The notes below the pieces were generated by a model, which saw only the letters and a program-made list of their open reading frames with translations, had not been told where the DNA came from and ran no database searches. This document shows, piece after piece, positions 48,101 to 62,238 of a stretch of DNA of 64,000 nucleotides. This DNA comes from Desmodesmus armatus (taxonomy: Eukaryota > Chlorophyta > Chlorophyceae > Sphaeropleales > Scenedesmaceae). The stretch lies in contig VIIQ02000241.1 of the NCBI GenBank assembly GCA_007449985.2, positions 1-64,000 on the forward strand. The letters run 5' to 3'. Every line of letters begins with the position of its first letter. Within the stretch, counting starts at the first letter, position 1. The position numbers were made by a program, and so were the translations under genes.

Positions 48101-51100
48101 GATGGTGACGCTGCCATGGAGCATGATCACATGCACCCCAACCAGGAGCAGCAGCAGCAGGAGGCTCAGCAGCACGCAGCTTCCAACGCTGCCATGACCC
48201 CCAACCAGGTGGCAACAGCCATCCAGGCTGGCATCGCCGCCAGCATCACACACCTGCTGCAGCACGCGCCTCTGCCCGTGTCCCCTGCCACCCCGGCCCA
48301 GCCCAAGCCCCGTAACAGGCGGCAAAACAGGCCTCAGCCCCGGCAGCAGCCCCGCCAGCAGCAGCACAACAGGCCACAGCAGCAGCAGCAGCAGCACAGG
48401 CCACAGCCTGCTGGCAGGCAACAGCAGCAGCAGCAGCAGCAGCAGCGCCGCCCACCCCGCAACAACAGCGGCGCCCCAAACGGCGCGGCGCCCCGGCAGC
48501 AGGCACAGCCGGGGCGCAGCCCTGCACGCCAGCCACAGCAGCAGCCCCGCCCCCCAGCCAACCCCGGCGCAGGAGCCGGGCGCACAAACGCCAACGCAAA
48601 CTACAGGCGTACCGGCAGAGGCGGCAACAACGGCCCACAGGGCCGCCAGCCCTCCCGTTAAAGGGAGTGTTCAACCTCAGCAGCAAACCCTTCAGCGCTG
48701 CCGCCCTCAGGACCCTCAACCTCGGCCACAAGTTCATACCTACCCCTGGTGCTGACACCCCCAGGGACCGGCTTAACCGCCAAATTGCCAGGTATACAAG
48801 GAACATACGGCTGCGAGCTTGGTTTGACGGCAGGCGCAAGGACAGGGAAAGGAATCCAGCCGCATATGATCTCAAGTATCACGTGCCCAGCTCCACCTGG
48901 GAGCCTCCTCATGTCCCTGATGCTGTTGAGCGTTTTGTTCAGGATGTCACTGCAGCTTTGAACGCTTGCTATGATGTGAGGCCAGTCCTCATGCACACTC
49001 ACCCTGTGTGTGACAATGTGACACCTGATATGCGTCGAGCTCTGTTTGAGCTCCAACATGACCCCGCTATTACTGTCAAGCCCTCTGACAAGAATATGGG
49101 TCTGTGCATTCTGGATCGGTCGTGGTATATTGCAGAGTGCCTGCGGCAGCTAGGGGCTACCTCCACTTATGAAGAGGTGCCAGCTGCTAGCATTCCCGCC
49201 CGAGTGCAGGGCCTGCAAGAGGAAGCCCTGCGTTTGACAGAGGCGTATGCCCCATATGTGCCTGGTCATGTGGTGAAATACCTACAGGCAGCGGCCGCAT
49301 CTGAGTGCACTGTGCCGTACTTCTACCTTCTGCCGAAGGTGCATAAATTGCCTGCCGTAACACGCGAGCATCTGCACTTGCTGAAAGGCAGGCCCATTGC
49401 TGCCTGCCACAGCTGGGTTACCAATGGTGCCTCTGTGTACTTGGCAGATGTGCTGAATGCCACTTGTCAACAGCTGTTCCCACAGGTCCTGCCTGACAGC
49501 AAGACCCTAGTCCGACTGCTAGAGAGCAGCACAGTCGGCCGTGATGCTTTCCTTGTTACTTTTGACGTTGAAAGCATGTACCCCAGCATTGACAACGCGG
49601 GGGCTGTCCCAGCTTGTGCACATGCAGCAGCACAGTGTGGATATCACGGGGGTATGGTGCATGCTTTGCTAAGCTTTGTCATGGAGCATGGGTACTGCCA
49701 GTTTGATGGGCGGTATTACAAGCAGAAACAGGGTACCGTCATGGGCACTCCTGTTGCACCACCCTACAGCAACATATATGTTGCTTCCTGCCTTGAGGCT
49801 GTGGCCCAAGCGCAGTGTGAGCACTGGCCAGCCATTTACAAGCGCTTCATTGATGATGGCTTCTTTGTGTGGGAGGGGGACGAGGCCAGCTTGCTAGCGT
49901 TCTTGCAGGTGCTTAACAGCACCCTGCCCAACATCAAAATCACTTGGCAGTACAGTCAGCATAGCATTGACTACATGGACATAACAGTCACCAAGTGTGA
50001 GAGTACTGGTGTATCTGTGGGCCTGAAGGTTACAACCTATCAGAAGCCCCACAACCAGTACATGTATATCCCTTATTTCTCCTTCCACAGGAGGGGTGTG
50101 TTCAAAGGTTTCATCAAAGCCGAGCTACAGCGTTATGCTGTCACCAACACCCTCCCAGCTGATTTTGATCGCATGAAAGCGCTGTTTATGCAGCGCCTTG
50201 TTGATCGGGGATATCCTGTCAGCCAGCTGAAAAAGTGGTTTGCAGCAGTGGATCATGCATGCCGTGTTCGCCTGTTGCACTCCACCACCGGCCCCAAGCC
50301 CAAGGCTGGGATGCCCCCTGTGCTGGTCCTGCCCAATGGGCAGTTTGAAATGACTGCACAAGTTGCAGCAGTGCTGAATCGTGTATATGCAGCTCACAAG
50401 CATGAGGCAGATGTTGCTTCCATCTTTGGTGGCACTGACGCCAAGCTGATTGTTGCATACACCAAGAATCGCTCCATTGGAGCACGCCTGATCAGGGCAC
50501 GGCACTGAAACAGTGTGCTGACTGTCTGAAACTGTGGTCTGCATGCTTTACAGCATATCAGCAGGTGTTGACACCACCACTCCCACACTGACAGTCAATG
50601 CACCTGTTATCTCTTGCATGCCAGTCCTATACTTGCATGCTGCGTGTGTTTTTCGAGCTTAGACCTGATGAGCCTTGAAGAAGGCGAAACTAGTCGTCTG
50701 TAAGTTCGTTCACTCCACACGCACAATACAATCCGCCTGCTGCCTGGGTCGCTGGTACTTCCCACATTGTCTGTACAACCACAGCAGCAGCACCGGGAGC
50801 AGGTGCCTTGCTTGCCATGGTTGTTCGCTTGTTGGGATAGCGTGTCACTGCATGCTTGGTTGCTCAGCAGGCCCCATGTGCTTCAATGGCCGCGCATTCA
50901 GACGCTTTATGCCTTGTACATGTTTGCATGTTGCCTAACCTTGTGTGTTGCAGGTGGTTCGCTGCTCTTGAGAAGGAGGTGGCGCCTTAAGTTGCATTGG
51001 AGGGACATGGTTTGGGTCCCTGAGCTTACATGGTGTGGGCTGGGTCTTTCGGGGATCTCAATGTAACGAACAATGAATGAATGAATGAATGGCCTGCTTT

Positions 51101-51382
51101 CTGGTGGCTGGCTGACATAATGAAGGGCGAAGATGCCTTGGTTGGCATTGGAGGGATGTGGAGTGGGATCCCTGGGCCGACATGGGGTTGGCTGGGCCTT
51201 TCAAATACCAAAAAGCACACTGAAATTAGAATCCCACAATACATGTTACACTGAACATGTGTGGTTGTTCTCACCTGCAGGTCTGGTGGCAGCTGTTCTA
51301 CCACTGCAGTGTAGCTCTCATCAGCAACGGCCAGCCAGTGCAGCAGCAGCAGCGGCAGCGCTCACGACGGGAGTGACACACT

Positions 51383-51424
<42 letters not shown>

Positions 51425-53272
51425 CCGTGCCAGCAGCAGCAGCAGTGGGAGCACCAGTGGTAGAAACGTCAGCGTAAGCAGAGTTCGAGCGACCAGCAGC
51501 AGCAGTGGCAACAACCGCCAGAGCAGCCACAGGCTGACAGCAGCAGCAGCAGCAGCAGCAGTGGTACATAAAACCAACACAGTCACCTCTTACCCTGCTT
51601 CTGCATAGACACCTCTTCCTCTTCCACCCCCCCCCCCCGGGTGCCACATGCTGTACACACAGACACCATTGCCGCTGCATGCCCCCCCCCCCCCCGCCCC
51701 CACACACACCTGTTGTCCTGTCTCTCAGCAGCATGACCAGCAGCCGCAGGCCTCCCTCCACTCCTAGCTGTGTAGCGCCGTCCGACAGACGGGATAGCAG
51801 CGACTGGGCAGGGGGGCAGTCAGGACCAAGCAGACCTGCAGGGGGGCGAGGGGGGGGGGGGAGAAAGAGAGGGTCGGCAGACAATACATGTGACTGAACA
51901 TTGACACGGCCATGCCAAGCTGTTGCAGACTCAAGAATCATCCAGCACATGCTGCAAGGTTGTGAATACTGAATCTTTGAGCACAAGAACCAAACATGCA
52001 GATGCAGTGTTGTGCTGCAACCATGTCCGTCGATCAACCTTTCACACATGCAAGTATGTGCACAACCTCCAAGTACAACCCACCCACCCACCTGCTGCCT
52101 GAATCAAGGGCAGACCACCAAATGCCGCCAGCATGGTAGCAACAGCAGCAGCAACCACCCCACCCCCACTTGGTTGTGGCAACCCCACTGCTGCTGCTGC
52201 TGCTGGTGTCGCTGCTGCTGCTGCTGGTGGTGTTGCTGCTGCTGCTGGTGGTGTTGCTGCTGGTGTTGCTGCTGCTGCTGCCAGCCAGCACTGCAGCAGG
52301 AACATGTCTGGCTCATGGAGATAGTCCTTGCTCTGAAACAACAGCAGCAGCAGCAGTGGCAGCAGCAGCAGTGGCAGGAGCAGCAAGGGGCACCAAGGTA
52401 GTGATAATCAAACCCAGCGACTCAGGCTCAAGAGTCTTACACACCAAAGCACACACAACCACCGATCCATTCTCGCCCGCCTTCCCCCGTTCCCCCAACC
52501 CCCCCCTTCCCCCCCCCCCCCCCCCCAACCACCTGAAAGTAGAGCCTCAGTGCAGCCAGTGTGTCGTCCTTATGCCATATCCACAGCGAACACCGCCCTA
52601 CCCCCCCCCCCCGTACACACACATACACACACAAACACACATACACATGTTGGCGCCCTCACCCCCCCCCCTCCCCTAGTCACCTGGTAGTAGAGCCGCA
52701 GTGCAGCCAGTGTGTCGTCCCCATTGCGTATCCACAGCTGACACCCCCCCCCACACACACAAGGTCTAGTAGGACAGTCTTAGTGAGCTTGCATGTATCC
52801 AAGTACTCCCTCTGTCGACACACAACACATACCTGTTGGCGCCTTCACGGTCCCCCCCCACCCCCCCCCCCCCCCGCACCCCTCCCCCTCCCCCCCCCCT
52901 AGTCACCTGATAGTAGAGCCTCAGAGCAGCCAGTGTGTCGTCCCCATTGCGTATCCACAGCTGCCCCCCAACCTGCACCAACCAAGCCTGGACACCCAGC
53001 ACACAAGGCACCACACCACCCCAGGGAAACACACACAGCTGCTGCAACAGATCCCGCTGCTGCTGCTGCTGCTGGTCCCTGCCAGAAGCCATGCTGCCAG
53101 CAGCAGCATTGGTGTGAAGGTGTGTAGGGGTGAGGGAGTTGATCAGGCAGCGGAGGCTAGCAGCAGAAAAGCGGTGCAAGGGCAGGTGCAAGGATACTCC
53201 CTCGTCCCTGACAGAATACCCTGCCAGCTACGGCTGGCTGCCTGCACACACCCCACCACCTGCCACTGCTGC

Positions 53273-53348
<76 letters not shown>

Positions 53349-53530
53349 GGCCGCTGTAGACAGCCGCACTGCTGCCGCTGCTGCTGGCGTCACCCGGTGA
53401 CGCAACAGCAGCAGCAATCAGGGCTGCGACAAACGCATCATCAGCAAGGCTGCTGAAGACAGCATCAATGTGTGCGACTGCTGCACGTGCCTTGGCAGCA
53501 GCAGCAGCAGCAGCAGCAGTAGTGCCCGGC

Positions 53531-53581
<51 letters not shown>

Positions 53582-53693
53582 AAGAGCAGCCTGATAGCCA
53601 GGAATGTCCTCAGCTGCTGCCAGCTCAGCAGATACAGCTGCTGCAGGGCTGTAGCAGCAGCATGCAGCCGCAGCACTGACTCTGACATACCCC

Positions 53694-53764
<71 letters not shown>

Positions 53765-54001
53765 GCCAGTGCCGCTGCTTCATGTGCTATTACCTTGTAC
53801 CTCGCACACCACATCAGCAGCAACACTACACGTCTGCTGCTTTCTGCGTCACCTACTGCAAGTTGCAGACCAAATGGGATGCCAAACACAGCTGCTGGTG
53901 GTGGTGCTGAGTCTACTGCTGCTGCTGCTGGTGAATCTATTGCTGCTGCTGCTGCTGCTGGTGAATCTATTGCTGCTGCTGCTGCTGCTGCTGCTGTTGT
54001 G

Positions 54002-54064
<63 letters not shown>

Positions 54065-54440
54065 TGCGTCTCCTGCGACAGCAGCATCTGCATCAGCACC
54101 CACAGCTGCTGATGCACATAGCCATCAACAGCAGCCGCCACTGCTGGTTCACATGCAAGGTAACCCTCGGCAATTTGCTGCAGCTGTGGCTGCTGCTGCT
54201 GCTGCTGAAACACGGTTGCAGTGAGAACACCTGTCAGCAGGGTGCGAGGGCCTGGCCTGACACCAGACGCTGTAGCAGCAGTGGCGGCAGTGGTGGCAGC
54301 AATGCCGGCGGCTGTGCCTGCTGCTGCTGCTGCTGAGTGTGTGACGGCCTGTGCGTATGTGTTGTGCTGTCTGCTGTATGTCCAGTGAATGGCAGCCTCA
54401 GCAGCGTCCTGAGCTGTACGCAGCAGCAGCAACTGTTTCA

Positions 54441-54498
<58 letters not shown>

Positions 54499-55006
54499 GC
54501 ACCAGGGCGTGAAGCATCTGCACAACAAGCACACCACATGGAGTGCACGAATGCTGTCACATTGAAAAAGTTGGGGTACCCCTGCACCACTGGCAAGCTG
54601 GAAACACCAAACACAGCTCCAAACATACATATGCGTGTGCCCTCCCTCACTTGCTGTACCGCCGCCCCCCCCCCCCCCCCCCGTCCCCCCTCCACCCCCA
54701 ACCCAACCACCCCACTAGTGCGCCAACCACCTCCAGCATTGCTGCTGCTGCCGTATCGCCCATTGCACACTCCATTGCGCACTCCCCCTCCCCATCTTGC
54801 ATCATTCTTGACCCCTTCCTCACGAACTCCAGCGCCCCCCTCAGCTCCCCCCATCCCTCACCTCCCCCCCCCCCCCCCTCACCTCCTGCAGTGTGAGTGC
54901 TGCCACCACCTCCAGGTTTGCTGTGTGCCACCCGCTGCACACACCCCTTCCTCCGTCCCCCTCGCCCTCCCCCCCCCCCCCTTCCTCACGAGGACCCCCC
55001 CCCCCC

Positions 55007-55086
<80 letters not shown>

Positions 55087-58000
55087 ACACACACACACAC
55101 ACCACACCAGAACTACACACCTCCTGCAGTGTGAGTGCAGCCACGACCTCCAGGTTTGCTGCTGCCAGCAGCTGCTGGGTGCTGTCACACATCTCACCAG
55201 ACACAACACGACGACCATCCAACACACCCTGGGGGCACAGAGAAATGAGGCAGAGGCACCACGGGGGAGAGGGCGGTGGTGTGTGTGTTTGTGTGTGTGG
55301 TGTCCCGGGGGGGGGGGGGGGCAGGAGAGCACCCACTTCGGGTGCAACTGGGGTGCTGTCACACATCTCACCAGACACCACATGACGACCAGCAAGGACA
55401 CCCTGGGGCACAGAGAATGGGCGGGGGCAACATGGAGAGGGAGAGTGTCAGGGGGGCGGCCTTGGGCAGTTTGACATACGGGCGAAGGTGCATTTTCTTG
55501 GGTGCTGTCAGCCATCTCACACATACACCACACGACACCAGCCTGCACACCCTGCGTGTGTTGGGCGTGGGAAGGGGGGGGGGGCTGGGGTGGGGGAGGG
55601 GGAGGGGGAGGACAGGTGGATATCCTGTATCACTGTGGAGCAAGGCGAAAGGTATCTGTGGAGCGCAGCAGAGCAACAAAACAGCACAGCTGCACCCACT
55701 CAGGATCGAACTGAGGCCCTTGTGCGTGTGAGGCACACGTGATAACCAACTACACCATGGGTGCTGGACAGAAGCAACTAGTAGTGATGCTGGTGCTGCA
55801 GTGTTTGCAGCTGGTGCACTGCCTGCTGCTGTTTTCCACTGCTGCTGACACGAACAATGAGTGAGTGAGTGCTGACGCGGGCAGTGATCTGTTGGGAGTT
55901 CACTGTGCTTCTCCAGCCTTGCCTGATGGTTGACTGCCTTGCATGTCTCCTGTTGTGCTTGGTGTTTCTGGTTGCTTTACCCTGTTAGCCGACGGGGCGG
56001 GGGCAGTGATGCATGTGCCAGCTTGGGTTGGGTCAGCTAGTCATGCTTGCATTGCCATGTCAGCTCTTTCTCTGCCTGCTTGTCTGCGTCAGCATGTGCA
56101 TGTGCGTTCTTGGCCGCGCATCCGTTCGCTTTATGCCTTGTGCGTGTTTCATGCTAACACAGCTTGTGTGTCACAGGTGGTTGGGCTGTCTTGAGCAGGA
56201 TTGGTGGCGCCTTGAGTTACAAGGGCGGGACATGGATTGGTCCCGGGGCTTGCATCGGGTTGGCTGGGTCCTTGAGGCCTCTTTGTAACGAACACTGACT
56301 GACTGACTGACTGACTGACTGACTGCGGGGAAACAATGATAACGCGGGATTTGGGAAGCCTGCTGTTGCTGATGGCTCCTGTAACTGTGGCTGATGCTTC
56401 CGTTTCTTTGACGGCTGCTGACGCCGCTCCCTCCTAGGATGGTGGCTCCCACTGCTGCTGCAGCTGCTGCTGTTGCTGCTGCCATTGCTGTTAGTACAGC
56501 TGCCCCTGGCGCTCCTAATCCTGCTGTTGTCAATGCCTTCCAAAGGCTTGCCTTGGGCCAAGGCGGCAGCCCCCCCGCTGCTGCTGCTGTTGGTGCTACT
56601 ATGGCTGCTGCTGCTGCTGCTGCCACTGCTGCTGCTAAGGCTGGTCAACGGTGATGGATGCTGCTGCTGTATTGGCGGCGGCTCAGCCGGCTGCTGCTGC
56701 TGTGTTGTCACTTGTCTGCTGCTGCTGCTGTTGCTGCCGTGGGTCCTATACGCTGCATGAATGCAGGAGCTTGCCAAAAAGGCAACACATGCTGTCCAAA
56801 CACATGCAGCAGCTTTGCTTGCCACTGCACATCACCCCACAGCATAGGGGCCCACAGCAAGCTAAGCACAACAGCCAGCACTATGACAGCAGTATACGCA
56901 ATACTGGAGTTGCAGGGTTTCGATCCCCGTACCCCTCGCATGCAAAGCGAGTGCTCTACCGATTGAGCTACAACCCCGGAATGTGTCCACCCTCACAGAC
57001 CCACCCGTTCTGATCTGCACATTGCAGGATTCAGCTTTTGTCGGCGTTTTAGTGCACTGGGCATGTTTCAGGAGGGGCCCAGGTGTACGGGGTGGGTTGG
57101 CTGGGCCTGTTGTGGCCTTGGAGACAAATCAGAACTGTGCGGGCACATGAAATTGGTTGTGGGGCAATGGCTGGGCTGCGCGTCCAAGGGCATCTCACCT
57201 GGTACTCTTCCAGCAGTGGCAGCAAGTGTTGGTCCATCAGGCGGGGGTGAGCCAGCAGCCTTGTGACAATGGAGGCGTGGTGGGACACCGTGGACAGGTC
57301 CGACAACACACGCCTGCAGACGGGTGAGGTGGGGGAGGAGGCAGCGGGGGGGGGGGGGGGGGGGGGGGGAGGTACAGAGGGGGGGGGGGGGATGCTGAGT
57401 ATGGGGCGAGGGAACAACGGCTAGTGGAGCCAGCACCCGAGTGGCAATGGAGGCGTGATGGGACACAGTGGACAGGTCCGACAGCACACGCCTGCCAAAG
57501 GGGGAGGGGAGCAGAGAAAGGAGCACGGTTGGATTGGTGCAGGCCTAAAAGCCCCCTGTGTTCACACCCATGCAGGCCGCTGCCTTGGCCTCCGGCGCCC
57601 CCCCCCCCCCCCCCCCCCACACACACAAAGCCTGCACTGCACCCCCCCCCCCCCCCCACTTCGTTCTTTCCCCTCCAGTTCCCACCCACACATCTGTATG
57701 CGTTGATCCTGTTGACATGCCGGTGCCAAAACCCTGTGTGCACCCCCATGCGGGCCGCTGCTGTTGCCTCAGGTGCCACCCCACCCCCCCCACCCCACCC
57801 ACCCACCCACCCCCACCCCCACCCACCCCCCTCATTCCCCATCCCCCCCCCCCACCCACCCCCCCCCCCACGGACATCCTCACCTGTATGCATTGATTCT
57901 GTTGCCAACCTGTGCCTGAAGCCTGTGTTCACTCCCATGCGGGCCGCTGCTGTTGCCTCAAGTGTGGGGGTGTGCCCCCCCCCCCTGCATCCTCCGTTAC

Positions 58001-60079
58001 ACCCCCACGCCCCCCCCCCCCCCTTAACCCCCCCCCCCCCCCCACACACACACACACACACACACAGATAGCTACTCAAGTAATCCCTGTGCTAACACAC
58101 ACACACACACACACACCGCCACACCACACACCTGTACGCATTGATCCTGTTGCCAACCTATGCCTGAACCCAGTGTTCACTCCCATGCGGGCCGCTGCTG
58201 TTGCCTCAGGTGCCCCCCCCCCCACCCCCCACCCCCCCCCCCCCCCCCCCCCCCCACCCATCCCCCCCCACCCACCCATTTTCCCTCCTCCCCCCCCCCC
58301 CCCCCACCCAACCCACACACGGACATCCCACCTGTACGCATTGATCCTGTTGCCAAACCTATGCCTGAACCCTGTATTCACCCCCATGCGTGCCGCTGCT
58401 GTTGCCTCAGGGGTGGGCGGCAGCCCCCTGTGGTGGGGTGTCATGTGTCGGGTGATGCCTGCTGCCAGGGAGGTAGCTGTGTGCAGCAGCGTCTGCAGCA
58501 GCTGCTGCTGCTCCACCAGTTGCAGGGTGGTCTGTAACAGAGGGGGGGGGGGAGGGGGCATGTAAGTACAGGGGAGAGGCGGCAGAGACAGGGAAGAGGA
58601 GGGTGGGGGGCAGCCCCCTGTGGTGGGGTGTCATGTGTCGGGTGATGCCTGCTGCCAGGGAGGTAGCTGTGTGCAGCAGCGTCTGCAGCAGCTGCTGCTG
58701 CTCCACCAGTTGCAGGGTGGTCTGTAACAGAGGGGGGGGGGGAGGGGGCATGTAAGTACAGGGAGAGGCGGCAGAGACAGGGAAGAGGAGGGTGGGGGCA
58801 GCCCCCTGTGGTGGGGTGTCATGTGTCGGGTGATGCCTGCTGCCAGGGAGGTAGCTGTGTGAAGCAGCGTCTGCAGCAGCTGCTGCTGCTCCACCAGTTG
58901 CAGGGTGGTCTGTAACAGAGGGGGGGGGGAGGGGGCATGTAAGTACAGGGGAGAGGCGGCAGAGACAGGGAAGAGGAGGTGGGGGCAGCCCCCTGTGGTG
59001 GGGTGTCATGTGTCGGGTGATGCCTGCTGCCAGGGAGGTAGCTGTGTGAAGCAGCGTCTGCAGCAGCTGCTGCTGCTCGACCAGTTGAAGGGTGGTCTGC
59101 AACGGGAAGGACAAGGCAGAATGCCGAAAGGGGTGGGTGGGTGGGAGGGGGGCTGTGCATATGCAGGTGTTGGACTCGCAACAATCTGGCATGTACGCAT
59201 TAGGTAAGCACCTTTACGGGGGATGTAGTTATTCCTTTGGGCAGATATGTCTGCGTTGAACAGCTAGCTGTACAGTAAGCCTGTCCAACGCCGCTGACAG
59301 CGCCTCTCCCGCACTCTCCCTCACTCTCACAAGTGCCCCCCCCCCCCCTCCCCACCACTACCGGCACATTGCAGCTAGGTTCCGCCAGTGTGTACGTAGT
59401 TCACTTCCCTGCTTGCAGATTGCTGGCGACCCCTCCCCCTCCCCCACTCACCCACACCAAACATCCCCCTCCCCCCCCCCCCCCCCCGCCCCACAGAATG
59501 ACTCACCGACTCTGCGTTGAACAGCTGTACTGTCAGCCGGTCCAGTGCCGCTGACAGCGCCTCTCCCTCACTCTCACGAGCCTCCCCCACCAGCTGCAGC
59601 AGCCATTCATAACAGTCTCACACCCCCCCCCCCACCACCACCACCACCACCACTGCCGGCACATTGCAGCTGGGTTCCGCCAACGTAGTGCATACTTCAC
59701 TTCCCTGCTGGCAGATTGCTGGCGACCCCTCCCCGTCCCCCCTCCCTGACACCAAACACCCCCTTCCCCCCCCCCCCCTCCGCCCCACAGAATGACTCAC
59801 CGACTCTGCGTTGAACAGCTGTACTGTCAGCCGGTCCAGTGCCGCTGACAGCGCCTCTCCCTCACTCTCACGAGCCTCCCCCACCAGCTGCAGCAGCCAT
59901 TCATAACAGTCCAGAAGGTGGACGGTCACCTCAAATTTGAAATGACTGTCATATAACAAAGTAACATAACTGTGACGGCTTCGGTCAGCAGCAGGCCCTG
60001 CTGGTCTGCAGGGCTGGGACCCATCTCTGGAAGCAGCAGCAGCAGCCGGCGGGCCAGGCAGCCCTCCTGGCCCTGCAGT

Positions 60080-60152
<73 letters not shown>

Positions 60153-60160
60153 GCAGCGGG

Positions 60161-60201
<41 letters not shown>

Positions 60202-60888
60202 GCAGCAAGCAGCAAGCAGCGGGGGCAATGGCAGCAACAGCAGCAGCAGGGCAGCAAATGATACAGATTGTCACAAAAACGTCAGGCAACACCAATACAT
60301 CATAGAACCGTCACATGAGAAACACAACCAGTCACACCCTGGTACATAGATCATTGCATGTGTCACTATCGAACCAATGACACACGCCTGCGGCACTACC
60401 ATTCCAGCCCCAGCCTACCCACGCCACCCCACACTACAGTGCAGGCTCGTGTGAGTGCCCACAAGTATCTGCAAACCTACAAGCTGTGACCCTGATCTGT
60501 CCAGCCAGGTCAGTACGGCTACGGCTGACAGTAACAGTTACAGTCAGGGTTGGCTGTTGTCACTGAAACGTTTAGGTGACATTTAGCGGGGATGCCCGGA
60601 GGCTGGATGCGGGGAGGCAGGGAAAGTTGTGGGCCCTGCTTGCTTGCCATGCTTCACCTCAACAGACACCAACCCTCGCACCTGCTTCCGGCATGGTCTG
60701 CTGCTGTGTGGTGCCAGCCGCCCCACCAAGTCTTGCACAACCTGCCACAGCTGCTGCTCCACCAGGCCAATCTGACTGCTGCTGCTGCTGCTGCTGCTGG
60801 GCGGCGGCTGAGCCGCTGCTGCTGCTGCTGCTGCTGCTGCTACTACCAGGGCTGGGGCTGCTGCCGCCAGCGCTGGAGCCGCCACCAC

Positions 60889-60931
<43 letters not shown>

Positions 60932-62207
60932 GGCGGCATTTGTGTGAGGTCACTGGGTGACAGCAGTGCTATCTCACACATGATGCTGCGTATTTGTGTG
61001 ACCTTGGCCAGTGGTTGGAGCCACTTGAGTGACTCAACTGCCCGTTGGGCCATGAGGGCCACTGCTGCAAGGGGGGGCCGGGGTGCCCCTGGTGCTGCGT
61101 TCATGGCCATGTCCATGGCACGAGCCACACCTGCATGCCATGAACATGAACATGCAGGAGTTCAACAGGAGTCACACGAAAGAAAAAAAGTATGTAGTCG
61201 CACCAAAGACACTGTGCAAAGAGCTTCAAATAGCGATGAGGAAAACAATCGATGAAGCTTGAGGCAGCCAGGCCAGCCTGGCCACAGTTGGGTGGCGGCA
61301 GCAGAATCAGTGGGGGATAAGGCGCAACGTGTTCAACAGAATGGCATGGATGGATGCTTTGAAACAGAATGGATGTTTTGTGCCCCTGCAACAGTGTGAG
61401 GTGTGAGGGCAACAGAGGAGCACATCGCCAACAGCAAAAGGCAGCAGCTGCACCCACTCAGGATCGAACTGAGGCCCTTGTGCGTGTGAGGCACACGTGA
61501 TAACCAACTACACCATGGGTGCTGAACAGCAGGAACTGTTGCTGGTGCTGCTGCTGCTGGCGCGGCGGCTTCTGTGCCGGCTGCTGCCTTTTTTTGGCGC
61601 TGCTGATGCGGCATGGTTGCATGCTTGTTGGGACAGCGTGTCACTGCATGCTTGGTTGCTCAGCAGGCCCATGTGCTTCAATGGCCGCGCATTCAGACGC
61701 TTTATGCCTTGTACATGTTTGCATGTTGCCTAACCTTGTGTGTTGCAGGTGGCTCGCTGCTCTTGAGAAGGAGGTGGCGCCTTAAGTTGCATTGGAGGGA
61801 CATGGTTTGGGTCCCTGAGCTTACATGGTGTGGGCTGGGTCTTTCGGGGATCTCAATGCAACGAACAATGAGTGAGTGAGTGAGTGCGGCTGTCATGCTT
61901 GCATTGCCATGTCAGCTCTTTCACTGCCTGCTTGTCTGCGTCAGCATGTGCATGTGCGTTCTTGGCCGCGCATCCGTTCGCTTTATGCCTTGTGCGTGTT
62001 TCATGCTAACACAGCTTGTGTGTCACAGGTGGTTGGGCTGTCTTGAGTAGGATTGGTGGCGCCTTGAGTTACAAGGGCGGGACATGGATTGGGTCCCGGG
62101 CTTGCATCGGGTTGGCTGGGTCCTTGAGGCCTCTTTGTAACGAACACTGACTGACTGACTGACTGCGGCTGCCATGTATGCTCCCCCCCCCCCCCCCCCC
62201 TTCTCTC

Positions 62208-62238
<31 letters not shown>

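Larger units (their letters stand above)
47435..50704 (+). mobile_element. Penelope-like retroelement (PLE) without GIY-YIG domain
   Basis: Two overlapping ORFs followed by a 3' UTR ending in a hammerhead ribozyme. Reverse transcriptase has PLE features (N-terminal NLSS..FIPTP block, KPSDKNMG, FDVESMYPSI, GTVMGTPVAPPYSN, RFIDDGFFVWEG). The C-terminus stops at the NRSIGARLIRAR segment that precedes the GIY-YIG endonuclease in canonical PLEs; no endonuclease follows. It lies in a UBR intron in antisense orientation. Confidence 0.8.

Noticed and set aside
47185..51090. B2 elements on both sides of the PLE as terminal repeats
   Set aside because: B2 occurs independently at 45.5/46.3 and 61.6 kb, so the bracketing is more likely chance or shared target preference.
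53143..54630. A separate gene of 495 codons
   Set aside because: It is the open frame of a UBR exon plus intron sequence; family blocks continue on both sides.
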